Under the pieces are notes generated by a model, which saw only the letters and a program-made list of their open reading frames with translations, was not told the DNA's origin and did not search any database. DNA of 19,462 bases, taken from Flavobacteriales bacterium UBA7382. Lineage in GTDB: Bacteria > Bacteroidota > Bacteroidia > Flavobacteriales_D > Sanyastnellaceae. Both the position numbers and the translations under genes were made by a program. Every line of letters starts with the position of its first letter. Within the stretch, counting starts at the first letter, position 1. Positions 1 through 7,434 of this stretch are shown here, piece after piece. The DNA lies in NCBI GenBank assembly GCA_002469765.1, contig DKNS01000166.1:1-19462 (forward strand), written 5' to 3'.

Positions 1-423
1 GGCGCCCTTGGCGTCTTGCACGCCACGCATCACCGCTTCCAACAAAGACACCTCCAGACTGAACAAGTCGTCGATGCCCAGACGATACGAGATGGACACC
101 GCGACATAGCCCATGCGGGCCAAGTCTTCGCACAACGGCACCACATCGGTGCCTTCCTTGCTGCCCGCCAAAAAGAATCCACCATGTGCCAACACGACCA
201 CAGGCCGGCTCGCGTATGTGTCTCCTGATGGGCGGTACACGTCCATGAAGAGCTCTTCATTTGCGCCTGACGCTCCAATGTTGCTGCCATAGGGCACGTC
301 GCTCGTCACCTCCACCTCGTCAAAGATGCGGTAGCGGTAGCGCTGGCCATCGCATTGGGCCCAAGCTTCACCCCAGGGCCAACACATCCCCACGACGAGC
401 CATGTCGTCGCGATGAGTTTCAT
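1..423 (-). CDS. Secreted alpha/beta-hydrolase (carboxylesterase/lipase-like), N-terminal part, cut by the window edge
   Basis: The frame is open from an ATG at 423 to base 1, giving 141 residues and no stop, so the gene continues past the left edge. The product starts with a signal peptide (MKL, then a hydrophobic run, cleavage near AWAQ at residues 20-23). The segment ELFMDVYRP (57-65) followed by PVVVLAHGG (74-82) is the usual opening of an alpha/beta-hydrolase of the carboxylesterase/BD-FAE type. HGG at 80-82 is the oxyanion-hole motif. SYRLG (112-116) and the QDAKGA segment at the cut are also typical of this family. The catalytic serine, acid and histidine lie outside the window, so activity and substrate cannot be judged. 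In-frame ATGs at 441 and 456 are alternative starts. I chose 423 because MKL begins a normal signal peptide. It lies 71 bases downstream of the HKD nuclease-like gene, behind a hairpin. Confidence 0.8.
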   Translation of the reverse strand, partial: MKLIATTWLVVGMCWPWGEAWAQCDGQRYRYRIFDEVEVTSDVPYGSNIGASGANEELFMDVYRPSGDTYASRPVVVLAHGGFFLAGSKEGTDVVPLCEDLARMGYVAVSISYRLGIDDLFSLEVSLLEAVMRGVQDAKGA

Positions 424-428
424 GCAGA

Positions 429-472
429 AATCCCTGGTCATGTGATGAAGGTACATCACACGGCCAGGGATT
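429..472 (-). terminator. Long hairpin between the HKD nuclease-like gene and the esterase gene
   Basis: Read on the minus strand, two 9-base blocks on each side pair with one another: AATCCCTGG with CCAGGGATT, and CGTGTGATG with CATCACATG (one G-U pair). A single C/A mismatch separates the two stems and the loop is 6 bases. The hairpin begins 22 bases after the stop codon at 495 and ends 5 bases before the ATG at 423. No clear U-tract follows, so it may be a weak terminator, a transcript-end stabiliser, or a 5' leader structure for the esterase gene. The pairing is seen directly and the role is inferred. Confidence 0.5.
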
Positions 473-494
473 CACTTGTCGAGGCGTCGTCCGC

Positions 495-2696
495 TTATTG
501 CACCGCCAATCGTCTCGATGCTTTCACGCCGTTGGACGACATCACAGTCACGTGGTACATGCCGGCCTTCAAGCGTCCAAGCTCAAGCTGAACTGCGCTG
601 CCTTGACGCACCCGCACAACGTCCACGGCACGGCCACCCGCGTCCAAAACACGGACCACATCCGTGGCCTGCACACCTTGCAACCACACCTGTTCACGGG
701 CTGGGTTGGGCATGAGGCTCCAGGTGGGCTCGCCCACGTTGGACAAGCCATCGACATTCCCGGTCACTGCATTGACAATGGCACGGAATTCTTGGTGGTA
801 CAGATTGGCCACACGCGCATCGTGCACAATCACGGTGTTCTCGTCATTCACGTTTTCCGCGCTGGACGACCAGTTGTGCGACCCCGTGATCACAAGCGGA
901 TCAGACCCCACCTCGCTGTGGTCCACAATGGCGTACTTGTGGTGGCAGTCGCCGCTCACATCGTGGGCGTATGCCTGCACGCCGTTGCTGATCAAATTGT
1001 CAAACTCACTGCCTGTGGTGTTGACCTGCTCAATGACCCCGATGGGGCTGACAAAAAAGCTCTGGTTGAGCTCCACAATGGCGTCGCCAAGGTCATCCCG
1101 GGTCAACGTCAAAAGTGCGAATTCCAAATTCGAATTGGCGGCTTCGATCTCGGCAAGGATCGCCGCATTGGTGCCGTCCGATGGGGAGAAGTACAACTCC
1201 ACAGGGCTGCCCCCCACGAGGAAGGCCACGGGCGTGTTCCACGATTTGTCTGCACCAAACTTGGCATTGGCCGCGTTGGGCTCCATGCCTTCGGCACCCC
1301 ACATCTCTTGGAACTCGATCTCGTAAGCTCTGGCCAAGCTTTGGTCCTCCAACACGATCACGTTGTTCAAGTCACTCACCAGCTGGCCTGTCGTGAGGTT
1401 GGTGGAACCCGTCAACACAAAAGCCTTGTCCGCGTGGTCGGCATCCCCGACGATGAACTTGTTGTGCATGCCGCTGCCATCGCCGTCTGTGCGGGGATGG
1501 GTGACCACAGAAGCGTCGAGGCTATTGAGGCCGATGTTGGCGTTTTGACCTTCATAAATCCAACGAATCTGAACGCCATTGGCCGCGGCGACATTCACAG
1601 CATCTTCCACGGTCTGGTCGTTCAAATTGTAGGCAGCCACATCCAACGTGTGTTGTGCGCTCATGATCCACGCAGCCACCGTGTCATTCATGTCCGTTCC
1701 AAGAGAAAGGGCCAACTCGTCCGTGGCCACACTGTGGTCCACCGGCCCGTTGAAGTACACGTGAATGTCTCCGGAGCTTTCCGACACCGTCGCATAGGGA
1801 CGGATGGTGGACACGGCTGAAGAGCCATCCTCCAACGTGGACACCGCTCTGGCGTAGTAGATGGTGCCCGGCTCCAAGCCTTCCAGGTTGACAAAATGGC
1901 TCGGGGTGTTGTCTGCAAGTGCACTTGCAGTCGCGCCCAATGCTTCAGTCAAACCGTATTCGACTGTTCCATTGCACGCCAAATCCGTGGTCCATGACAA
2001 GGTGAAACTGGTCGTGGCCAAATTGGTTTGGGACACCGGAGAAGTGTAGCACAAGGCAGAAGCGGGAATCAAATCCACCGGTCCACGAGGGAGCAGTTGG
2101 TAGCCGCCGAAACCGTCGAACGAGAATTGTGAGACGATGCCGAGCATGTCGACTTCACATCCCGTCAACTCCAACCCCACCAAGCTGTTGCTGGTGCGCA
2201 CGTAGATCACACCCGACTCACCTGCCGAGGTGAAATCGTACTGGTTGTTGCCTGTGATGAAGGTGCCCGCCAAAGGGAAGGTCACGCCGTTCACTCGCAC
2301 GAGTTGACCTTCCAAGTTTTCGCCCAGTTGGGACGGGGTGATTTCAAGCGGCTCAGGCAAGGTGCCCGCGCCGAAGAACTCCACGGCCGTGAGGTCGGGA
2401 CCAACTTCCAGCAACCCATTGTATTCTGTGATTTCACCCGTGATGCTCAGGCTGTCTCCAATTTGTGGGGTCGCCTCCCACGCAGACCAATCTTGGCCGG
2501 GGTAGATCGCAATGCCCGCAGTGGCGTCTTGCAAGTAGCGCACCGAACCGAGGTTGTCGTCACTGGTGACCACACCCGTAACCGTCACGGTTTGTCCAAT
2601 GTTGTAGTTCTCGCGCATGTCGAGAATGTTCTCTTGCGCCACCGACGTGATGGTGACGAAGGTGGCTGCCAAGGCCAAGGTCGATTTCAGTTTCAT
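495..2696 (-). CDS. T9SS-exported OB-fold / Fn3-like / double-HKD (phospholipase D superfamily) protein, probable extracellular nuclease
   Basis: A 733-residue protein with a signal peptide (1-21, MKLKSTLALA to VAQ). Residues about 22-210 look like YhcR-type OB-fold material of the kind found beside secreted nucleases (GQTVTVTGVVT, then GDSLSITGEI and EGQLVRVNGV). Residues about 215-305 form an Fn3-like domain resembling those of purple acid phosphatases. Two phospholipase-D-like halves follow. HKD motif 1 is HNKFIVGD (H411, K413, D418) with GSTN at 430-433. HKD motif 2 is HHKYAIVD (H585, K587, D592) with GSHN at 605-608. Both active-site halves are therefore intact, as expected for a phosphodiesterase acting through a phosphohistidine intermediate. 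The C-terminus (about 655-733, MPNPAREQV to the end) is a T9SS type A sorting domain, so the protein should be secreted or surface attached. The ATG at 2696 overlaps the receptor stop by 4 bases. The substrate could be DNA, RNA or phospholipid. The OB-fold and the lamin-tail neighbour favour nucleic acid. Confidence 0.85.
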   Translation of the reverse strand: MKLKSTLALAATFVTITSVAQENILDMRENYNIGQTVTVTGVVTSDDNLGSVRYLQDATAGIAIYPGQDWSAWEATPQIGDSLSITGEITEYNGLLEVGPDLTAVEFFGAGTLPEPLEITPSQLGENLEGQLVRVNGVTFPLAGTFITGNNQYDFTSAGESGVIYVRTSNSLVGLELTGCEVDMLGIVSQFSFDGFGGYQLLPRGPVDLIPASALCYTSPVSQTNLATTSFTLSWTTDLACNGTVEYGLTEALGATASALADNTPSHFVNLEGLEPGTIYYARAVSTLEDGSSAVSTIRPYATVSESSGDIHVYFNGPVDHSVATDELALSLGTDMNDTVAAWIMSAQHTLDVAAYNLNDQTVEDAVNVAAANGVQIRWIYEGQNANIGLNSLDASVVTHPRTDGDGSGMHNKFIVGDADHADKAFVLTGSTNLTTGQLVSDLNNVIVLEDQSLARAYEIEFQEMWGAEGMEPNAANAKFGADKSWNTPVAFLVGGSPVELYFSPSDGTNAAILAEIEAANSNLEFALLTLTRDDLGDAIVELNQSFFVSPIGVIEQVNTTGSEFDNLISNGVQAYAHDVSGDCHHKYAIVDHSEVGSDPLVITGSHNWSSSAENVNDENTVIVHDARVANLYHQEFRAIVNAVTGNVDGLSNVGEPTWSLMPNPAREQVWLQGVQATDVVRVLDAGGRAVDVVRVRQGSAVQLELGRLKAGMYHVTVMSSNGVKASRRLAVQ

Positions 2697-5600
2697 TTTG
2701 AGATGTTTCTGTTCTGCAGTCCTTTCAATTCAAGCACGGCGCTCAACCGCACCATGCGGGGAGGGCCCACGAAGACCTCTGCCCGTCCGCTCCCACCTTC
2801 CAACCCATAAGGGTTGGGGGCGTATTGGGAGTTGTTTGTCGCGTCGGACACGTACAAGACGTCCAGCGCGTTGGTCACGCTCAGGCGCAACCGAAGCAGC
2901 GCATTGTCGGACACGTCAAACGACGTTCCCGCGTTGAAGTTGAGCAAAGCGTACCCTGGTGTGGTCCACACGTCTTTGGGTTCCCCCTCGGTGATGACGT
3001 CGCCCGGAGAAAAGTTGGCGTAGTGCTGCCAAAACCACGTGTTCCGAATCGAGAAGTACGTGCCGCGCTTCGGGCGGTAGCTGGCCGCCAAAGAAACTTG
3101 TCGCTGGGCAGCGTCCCCCACCTTGACCCCGTTGAGGTTCACCAAGGTGTCGGCGATGCTCTGGTCCGCCACACGAGTCACAAAGGTGTTGGTTGTGCGG
3201 TTGACCAAATCCACGCGCTCGTTGCTGGTCCAGCGCCAATTGCCTGCGGAGACCACCCCTTGCACGTTCCATTTGGCTGTGGGGTCGTAGGCGAAGTCCC
3301 ATTCGACGCCGGAGTGCACCGCGTCCGCGTTCAACAGGTTGTAGCCCAAATTCCGGTCCACATCGTCGATCACCGACAGCGCGATTGCATTCCACTCTTC
3401 GGCACTGGCGTTGCTTTCGGCCAAAGCGATCATCGCTTCACGACCGGCCACTGTGCTGGTGTCCGCGTACACCGACAATTTGGAATCTTTCCACAACCCA
3501 GACACGCCGTAGAACCGGTTCACGGGCTTGTTTTCCCAACCCGTGCGGTACGCATTTACGTTGGAGGCAAACTTGCCCTTGGCGAACTTCACACCGACCT
3601 CGAAGGCTTTGACATATTGGCTCTCGTACCCCTCAATCACATTGTTGTTGATGTCGAACACCGAGTTGAACAAGGGCGCCCTGTTCAAGTATCCTACGTT
3701 GGTGTAGGCGTTCAACCACTCGTTGAAATTGTAGTTGCCGCCGGCCTTGATGGTGGCGCTGTTCAAACGCTCCCAGTCCGTGGTGAAATTGGCCAGCCCT
3801 TCGTGGCCTGCCGTAAGGAAGGTCGTGTCTGTCTGCCACTCCGTCTCGCCAAGCACGCGGTACTCGTCGGTGGAACGAACCTCGTAGGTCGTGTCGTTCA
3901 AGGTCACCACGTTGGGACGGAAGTAGTCGATGGCTCGGTACCAACTCTGGGCCCCCGACACGTTCACAAACGCCGAATAGTTGTATTTGTCCACTTCGAG
4001 CTGGAAGTAGGAACCTCCCCAGGCGACTTGGCCGTCGTCGTGGTAATAGTACTTGTCCCCGGTCCGCAATGGCGCGTCGAAGTCAGAGTTTTGATCGCGT
4101 CGGTCGTCAGGGGCATCGTAGTAGTCGGCCCCGAACATGTCTCCGATGGTTCTGTAGTGACTGCCGGTGTAATGGCGCGCGTCCACCCCAGCGCTGAAGG
4201 TCACATGGTCGTTCAACGCCGTGTTGAAGTTGGACAGGGCCCCAAACCAACGGTGGTCGTTGTGGGCAATGCGGATGAAATTGGAGCCTTTCCGCTCGCC
4301 GTTCTCGTCCACATTCAAGCCATTCGGACCAAACTCAAAGAGTTGGTGTGAATTCCAGGTGCCTTGCATGTCGATGGTGCCATCCTGCAAGCGCGTGCCT
4401 GGCGTGCTGGCCAACGCCTCTCCACCCCCGTTGCCAAAACTGGCGTAGGCCGTGGTGGTCAACGTGGATTTGTCCGACAAGCTCCACACGTCGCGGACCG
4501 TCACAATGGGCTTGAAGTATTGGTTTTGTCGTGGGTTGTAGCGGCGAACTGCGCCATACGTCGTGTCCACTTGACCTGATTCTTCGTTGTAGTTGTGGTA
4601 AACTTCCTCGTAGTTCACCATGAACTCGTTGAAGCCACGGCCGCTGTTCAGGATGGCCGTTTCACTCAACCCATCCACGACGCCTTGCAACTCAGTCTGG
4701 CCCGCCTCGTCTGTAAGCTCTTGGGCCAGGTCCTGATCGTACTCGTAGACCTGCATTTGGTACGACCGCTGACCATGACGCTGTGGCGCGCCAAATGTGG
4801 TGAAGCTCAAGTTGTGATTGCCAACTGTCTTGCGGCCCTTCAGGTAGTACGCGTATGCCTCCGATTCCAAACCGTCTGCGAAACCTTGGTTGGTTTTGTA
4901 AGACCCTACAAAGTGCAAGAATCCCTTGTCTCGGTTTCCGAAAACCCCGCTCAAGCTGTTTCGGACGTAGCCGTAGGAGCCAATCTCCGTTTGGTAGTTG
5001 ATGGAGCCGTTCGCGGACTCATCTCCGCCCGTCAAAATGTTGATGGTGCCCCCCACAGAAGGAATGGCCAGTTTGCTGGCACCCAGTCCGCGCTGCACTT
5101 GCGTGGTTCGAACCACCAAATCAAGTCCTGCCCAATTGCTCCAGTATACCCAGCCATTTTCCATGTCGTTCATAGGCACACCGTCCACCATGACCGCCAA
5201 GTTGGTTTGGTCGAAACCACGAATGGTCACACGTGCGTCTCCATCCCCACCTCCTTGCTGGGTGGCGTACACCCCAGGGGTGGTGTTCAACACCAGAGGA
5301 AGGTCACGACCGGCCAATTCCTCCTGGATTTGGGCGGGCAGTACATTCGTGAAGGCCACGGGAGTCTTGCGCGAAATCACCATGTCCGCCGAGACCACGG
5401 CCTCTTTCATGATGAGGGTTTCCATGCGGAAACGCACCGAGGTTTCAGCACCTTCGCAGGTGATTTTGCGAGATTGGCTGTCGTATCCAATGTAAGACAC
5501 CTCAATCAAGCCTTCTCCCTTGGGCACCGCCATCGAAAACAACCCGTCGAAATCAGTGGCCACAACAGCGTTGCCATATTTGACGTACGCTCCGATCAAC

Positions 5601-5716
5601 GGGTCGCCGGTCAACGCGTCTTCCACAACTCCTTTCACGGTGCACAGTTGCGCATGCGACGTGAGGCCCAAGCACAGGGCCACAAGGGCCAAGCCCCAAT
5701 GCTTCAACAACTTCAT
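2693..5716 (-). CDS. TonB-dependent outer-membrane receptor without a SusD partner
   Basis: With the ATG at 5716 the product has 1007 residues. A signal peptide (1-23, MKLLKHWGLA to SHAQ) is followed by a carboxypeptidase-regulatory-like domain (about 25-100, with DFDG at 55-58 and SYIGY at 74-78). The plug domain follows (about 105-230, with VTIRGFDQTNLAVMVDGVP from residue 163 and GGTINILTGG at 222-231). The rest is a beta-barrel ending in VRLSAVLELKG near the C-terminus. This is the length and order usual for Bacteroidota TonB-dependent receptors that import large or scarce ligands. It lacks the SusC-type plug signature and no susD follows. It lies between a secreted lamin-tail protein and a secreted HKD protein, so I infer that it imports a product of their activity. 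A GTG at 5731 in the same frame would give a 4-base GTGA overlap with the upstream stop and a five-residue extension. I prefer the ATG for its canonical signal peptide. The ligand is unknown. Confidence 0.9.
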   Translation of the reverse strand: MKLLKHWGLALVALCLGLTSHAQLCTVKGVVEDALTGDPLIGAYVKYGNAVVATDFDGLFSMAVPKGEGLIEVSYIGYDSQSRKITCEGAETSVRFRMETLIMKEAVVSADMVISRKTPVAFTNVLPAQIQEELAGRDLPLVLNTTPGVYATQQGGGDGDARVTIRGFDQTNLAVMVDGVPMNDMENGWVYWSNWAGLDLVVRTTQVQRGLGASKLAIPSVGGTINILTGGDESANGSINYQTEIGSYGYVRNSLSGVFGNRDKGFLHFVGSYKTNQGFADGLESEAYAYYLKGRKTVGNHNLSFTTFGAPQRHGQRSYQMQVYEYDQDLAQELTDEAGQTELQGVVDGLSETAILNSGRGFNEFMVNYEEVYHNYNEESGQVDTTYGAVRRYNPRQNQYFKPIVTVRDVWSLSDKSTLTTTAYASFGNGGGEALASTPGTRLQDGTIDMQGTWNSHQLFEFGPNGLNVDENGERKGSNFIRIAHNDHRWFGALSNFNTALNDHVTFSAGVDARHYTGSHYRTIGDMFGADYYDAPDDRRDQNSDFDAPLRTGDKYYYHDDGQVAWGGSYFQLEVDKYNYSAFVNVSGAQSWYRAIDYFRPNVVTLNDTTYEVRSTDEYRVLGETEWQTDTTFLTAGHEGLANFTTDWERLNSATIKAGGNYNFNEWLNAYTNVGYLNRAPLFNSVFDINNNVIEGYESQYVKAFEVGVKFAKGKFASNVNAYRTGWENKPVNRFYGVSGLWKDSKLSVYADTSTVAGREAMIALAESNASAEEWNAIALSVIDDVDRNLGYNLLNADAVHSGVEWDFAYDPTAKWNVQGVVSAGNWRWTSNERVDLVNRTTNTFVTRVADQSIADTLVNLNGVKVGDAAQRQVSLAASYRPKRGTYFSIRNTWFWQHYANFSPGDVITEGEPKDVWTTPGYALLNFNAGTSFDVSDNALLRLRLSVTNALDVLYVSDATNNSQYAPNPYGLEGGSGRAEVFVGPPRMVRLSAVLELKGLQNRNISK

Positions 5717-5727
5717 GCGGCTGCAGC

Positions 5728-6675
5728 TCACTTGCGAACCACGCGACGGGTCGCGCGTGCGCCATTTTCAAAGTGCACCTCCATGAGGTACATGCCCGCT
5801 GGGGCTGCTGCCAAAGACAGTTCCACCGTGCGGCCGCCGTTCACGGCCTGCCGGCCGATTTGCTGGCCAGCCAAGTTGTGCATCACCACCTCGCGGATGG
5901 CTCGCTCTCCCTTCACCCAAATCAGGTCGCCTGTGGCGGGGTTGGGGAACACTTCGAACGCCACGATGCTCGATGCCTCACGCACTTGGGTCGTGCCGCA
6001 GTCACAGGTATGCGAACCAAGGTTCAGGAACACGCTGTCCAAGGTGTAGTTCAACGAATCGCTGGACCACATCAAGCCATCCCACTCATCGACCACCAAA
6101 AAATCGTTCAAGGCGTCCACGTCGCCAGCGGTCACACTGGTCTTCCGCACCAGAGTGTGGTTTTGGGTCATTTCAGCCCAGCCTGTCGTGCCGGGGTCCT
6201 CTCCAATCTTGCCGAAAATGTCGATCACGGCGTTGGTGGAAATTTTACGAAGCACCATGGCATCGTTGCCATTGAAGTACATCGTGTTGTTTTCTTCGTA
6301 GACCGGGCACACCCACAAGTTGGCCGCCTCCGCGAGTTCGTCCCACACAGGGGCCTCAAAATCCACCCCGTCGGGGTCCTGCTTGTCAAGCACCACCACC
6401 ACAACACTGTTCGCCGCCAAGGTGCCGGAGAGGTCCACCTTTTGGTTGTCTTGCGCAGCCGTGGCTCCGTTGGAGTAACGCTCCAAACGGTAGTCGCTCA
6501 AATCCACAGCAGCATTGGTGGGGTTGTAAAGCTCAAGGGCTTTGTTGTTGCTCCAACCTTCGATGTATTCCGAGATGAAGATCTCAGAGCACTGGGCCTG
6601 GGACTGAGTAGAAAAAGCAAAAAGGGCCGCACCAAACAAGCACAGCACCAACGCGTTGAAGTCGAATGTTTTCAT
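5728..6675 (-). CDS. T9SS-exported lamin-tail-domain (LTD) protein
   Basis: A 315-residue protein with a signal peptide (1-28, cleaved near SQAQ). Residues 29 to about 222 form a lamin tail domain: IFISEYIEG (32-40) and NNKALELYNPT (43-53), then LSDYRLERYSNG (59-70) and NHTLVRKTSVTAGD (172-185). These motifs resemble the N-terminal LTD of secreted ExeM-type nucleases (known from those families, not checked by alignment). No nuclease domain is present. A Cys-rich link (CDC, 224-226) leads to a T9SS type A sorting domain from about residue 240 (VFPNPATGD at 242-250). The stop lies 11 bases before the ATG of the TonB-dependent receptor, and the HKD gene follows that one, so the three form one operon. 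The likely role is an extracellular binding or adaptor protein, perhaps for nucleic acid. That function is inferred from the domain's company and is not proven. Confidence 0.85.
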   Translation of the reverse strand: MKTFDFNALVLCLFGAALFAFSTQSQAQCSEIFISEYIEGWSNNKALELYNPTNAAVDLSDYRLERYSNGATAAQDNQKVDLSGTLAANSVVVVVLDKQDPDGVDFEAPVWDELAEAANLWVCPVYEENNTMYFNGNDAMVLRKISTNAVIDIFGKIGEDPGTTGWAEMTQNHTLVRKTSVTAGDVDALNDFLVVDEWDGLMWSSDSLNYTLDSVFLNLGSHTCDCGTTQVREASSIVAFEVFPNPATGDLIWVKGERAIREVVMHNLAGQQIGRQAVNGGRTVELSLAAAPAGMYLMEVHFENGARATRRVVRK

Positions 6676-6700
6676 GGAAATGGAATGAATCGTTTGGTCG

Positions 6701-6728
6701 CGAAGTTAACGCGTTTGCGTTTCCTCAA
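6701..6728 (-). promoter_or_regulatory. Possible Bacteroidota-type promoter for the LTD-receptor-HKD operon
   Basis: On the minus strand TTG (6728-6726) is followed after 17 bases by TAACTTCG (6708-6701). The Bacteroidota housekeeping promoter has TTG near -33 and TAnnTTTG near -7, so the -7 box differs at one base. The TAA of the box is the stop codon of the MmcQ/YjbR gene. Transcription would start about 20 bases before the ATG at 6675. This is the only promoter-like match I found ahead of that operon. Short matches of this kind arise by chance, so the call is tentative. Confidence 0.25.
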
Positions 6729-7089
6729 TGGCCATTTTCACCTTGCGCGTCAACCCCTTCCAAACCAAGGCGTAACTGTGGTCAATCAGTTCGAGGAACA
6801 TGGACCAAGGCACGTCGCCGAAAGGCTCTGGGTGCACGCTGTTCCAATGCTTGGCATTCAAGTAAGGCCCTGTGGTGACGCCCTCGAAGGACGCGCGCAA
6901 CTCGGGAATAAGCCCTGGGTCGTATTTCATGCCACACCCAGAAAATTCAAACGCATCCAAAAGACAGAACATCTTGCCCCCCACTTTGAAGACCACGGTG
7001 CGCTCGTCAAACGGCATTTCCACCGTGGTTCCTGGCTTCGCCAAACAATGGTGGCGCAAGCGCTCCATGAGTCGTTCGTCCGGACTCAT
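6706..7089 (-). CDS. MmcQ/YjbR family protein
   Basis: A 127-residue soluble protein without signal peptide or membrane segment. The pattern matches the MmcQ/YjbR (CyaY-fold) family: KPGTTVEMPF (18-27), the core strands VVFKVGGKMFCLL (32-44), and a C-terminal helix region with YLNAKHWNSV (76-85) and ELIDHSYALVWKGL (100-113). The length is normal for the family. Members bind DNA in some reports, but their cellular role is poorly understood, so no specific job is assigned. The ATG at 7089 overlaps the stop of the Hpt-like gene in an ATGA, which indicates translational coupling. The next gene begins only 30 bases after the stop and may have its own promoter overlapping this gene's end. Confidence 0.85.
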   Translation of the reverse strand: MSPDERLMERLRHHCLAKPGTTVEMPFDERTVVFKVGGKMFCLLDAFEFSGCGMKYDPGLIPELRASFEGVTTGPYLNAKHWNSVHPEPFGDVPWSMFLELIDHSYALVWKGLTRKVKMAIEETQTR

Positions 7090-7415
7090 TCGACGTTGAT
7101 TTTTTTCGCTTCCACCGCCGCGAGAATGACGTCCATGAATTTGTCGAATTGGATTCTCACGTCTTCCTCCTTCCCCGGATTCACCGGCGAAAACAACAGG
7201 TCGACCAACGAGGAAGCCCCGAGCATGTGGAGGGTGGGTTTCAATGCATGTCTCACATCGGACACCACCTGATCATCTCTCAACAACAGAGCATCTCCAA
7301 GGCGGCGCTTGGCCGACCACAGAGATGCTTCAAGTTTGGTCAAAAAGTCCAGGTAGGTCCCTGGATCGTCCTCAAACAAGGTGTCGTATTGCGCAAAGGT
7401 GATCTGCACATTCAT
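7086..7415 (-). CDS. Small Hpt-like (histidine phosphotransfer) protein, orphan
   Basis: A 109-residue, mostly helical, soluble protein. The segment VRHALKPTLHMLGAS (54-68) has the spacing of an Hpt domain: a candidate phosphoacceptor His56, Lys59 and Gly66 (compare the HxLK....G pattern). The length fits a stand-alone Hpt protein. The preceding helix (YLDFLTKLEASLWSAKRRL, 21-39) and following helices fit a four-helix bundle. No histidine kinase or response regulator lies nearby. The ATG at 7415 was chosen because it lies 19 bases after the GH16 stop and begins the recognisable region. Upstream codons in this frame belong to the GH16 coding region. The gene probably shares a transcript with the glucan genes and is coupled to the MmcQ/YjbR gene. 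Family assignment rests on this short motif, so it could instead be an unrelated helical protein. Confidence 0.6.
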   Translation of the reverse strand: MNVQITFAQYDTLFEDDPGTYLDFLTKLEASLWSAKRRLGDALLLRDDQVVSDVRHALKPTLHMLGASSLVDLLFSPVNPGKEEDVRIQFDKFMDVILAAVEAKKINVE

Positions 7416-7434
7416 CGACCCCGAAGGTAGGGGG

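Noticed and set aside
498..1820. A 440-codon plus-strand frame opposite the HKD protein
   Set aside because: It mirrors the third-position bias of the true minus-strand gene, whose HKD motifs, signal peptide and sorting domain are unambiguous.
2825..4351. Long open frame on the plus strand opposite the TonB-dependent receptor
   Set aside because: It lies wholly antisense to a well-supported receptor, has no recognisable domain or signal peptide, and its composition reflects the codon bias of the opposite strand.
2693..5716. The second receptor as another SusC with a missing susD
   Set aside because: The plug lacks the SusC/RagA signature seen in the other receptor, and there is no susD or susD remnant in either flank, so it is better read as a different receptor class.
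4595..7272. Two further long plus-strand open frames (4595-6049 and 5773-7272)
   Set aside because: They overlap each other and run antisense across the receptor, lamin-tail, MmcQ/YjbR and Hpt-like genes. The His- and Val-rich translations show no family motif and are shadows.
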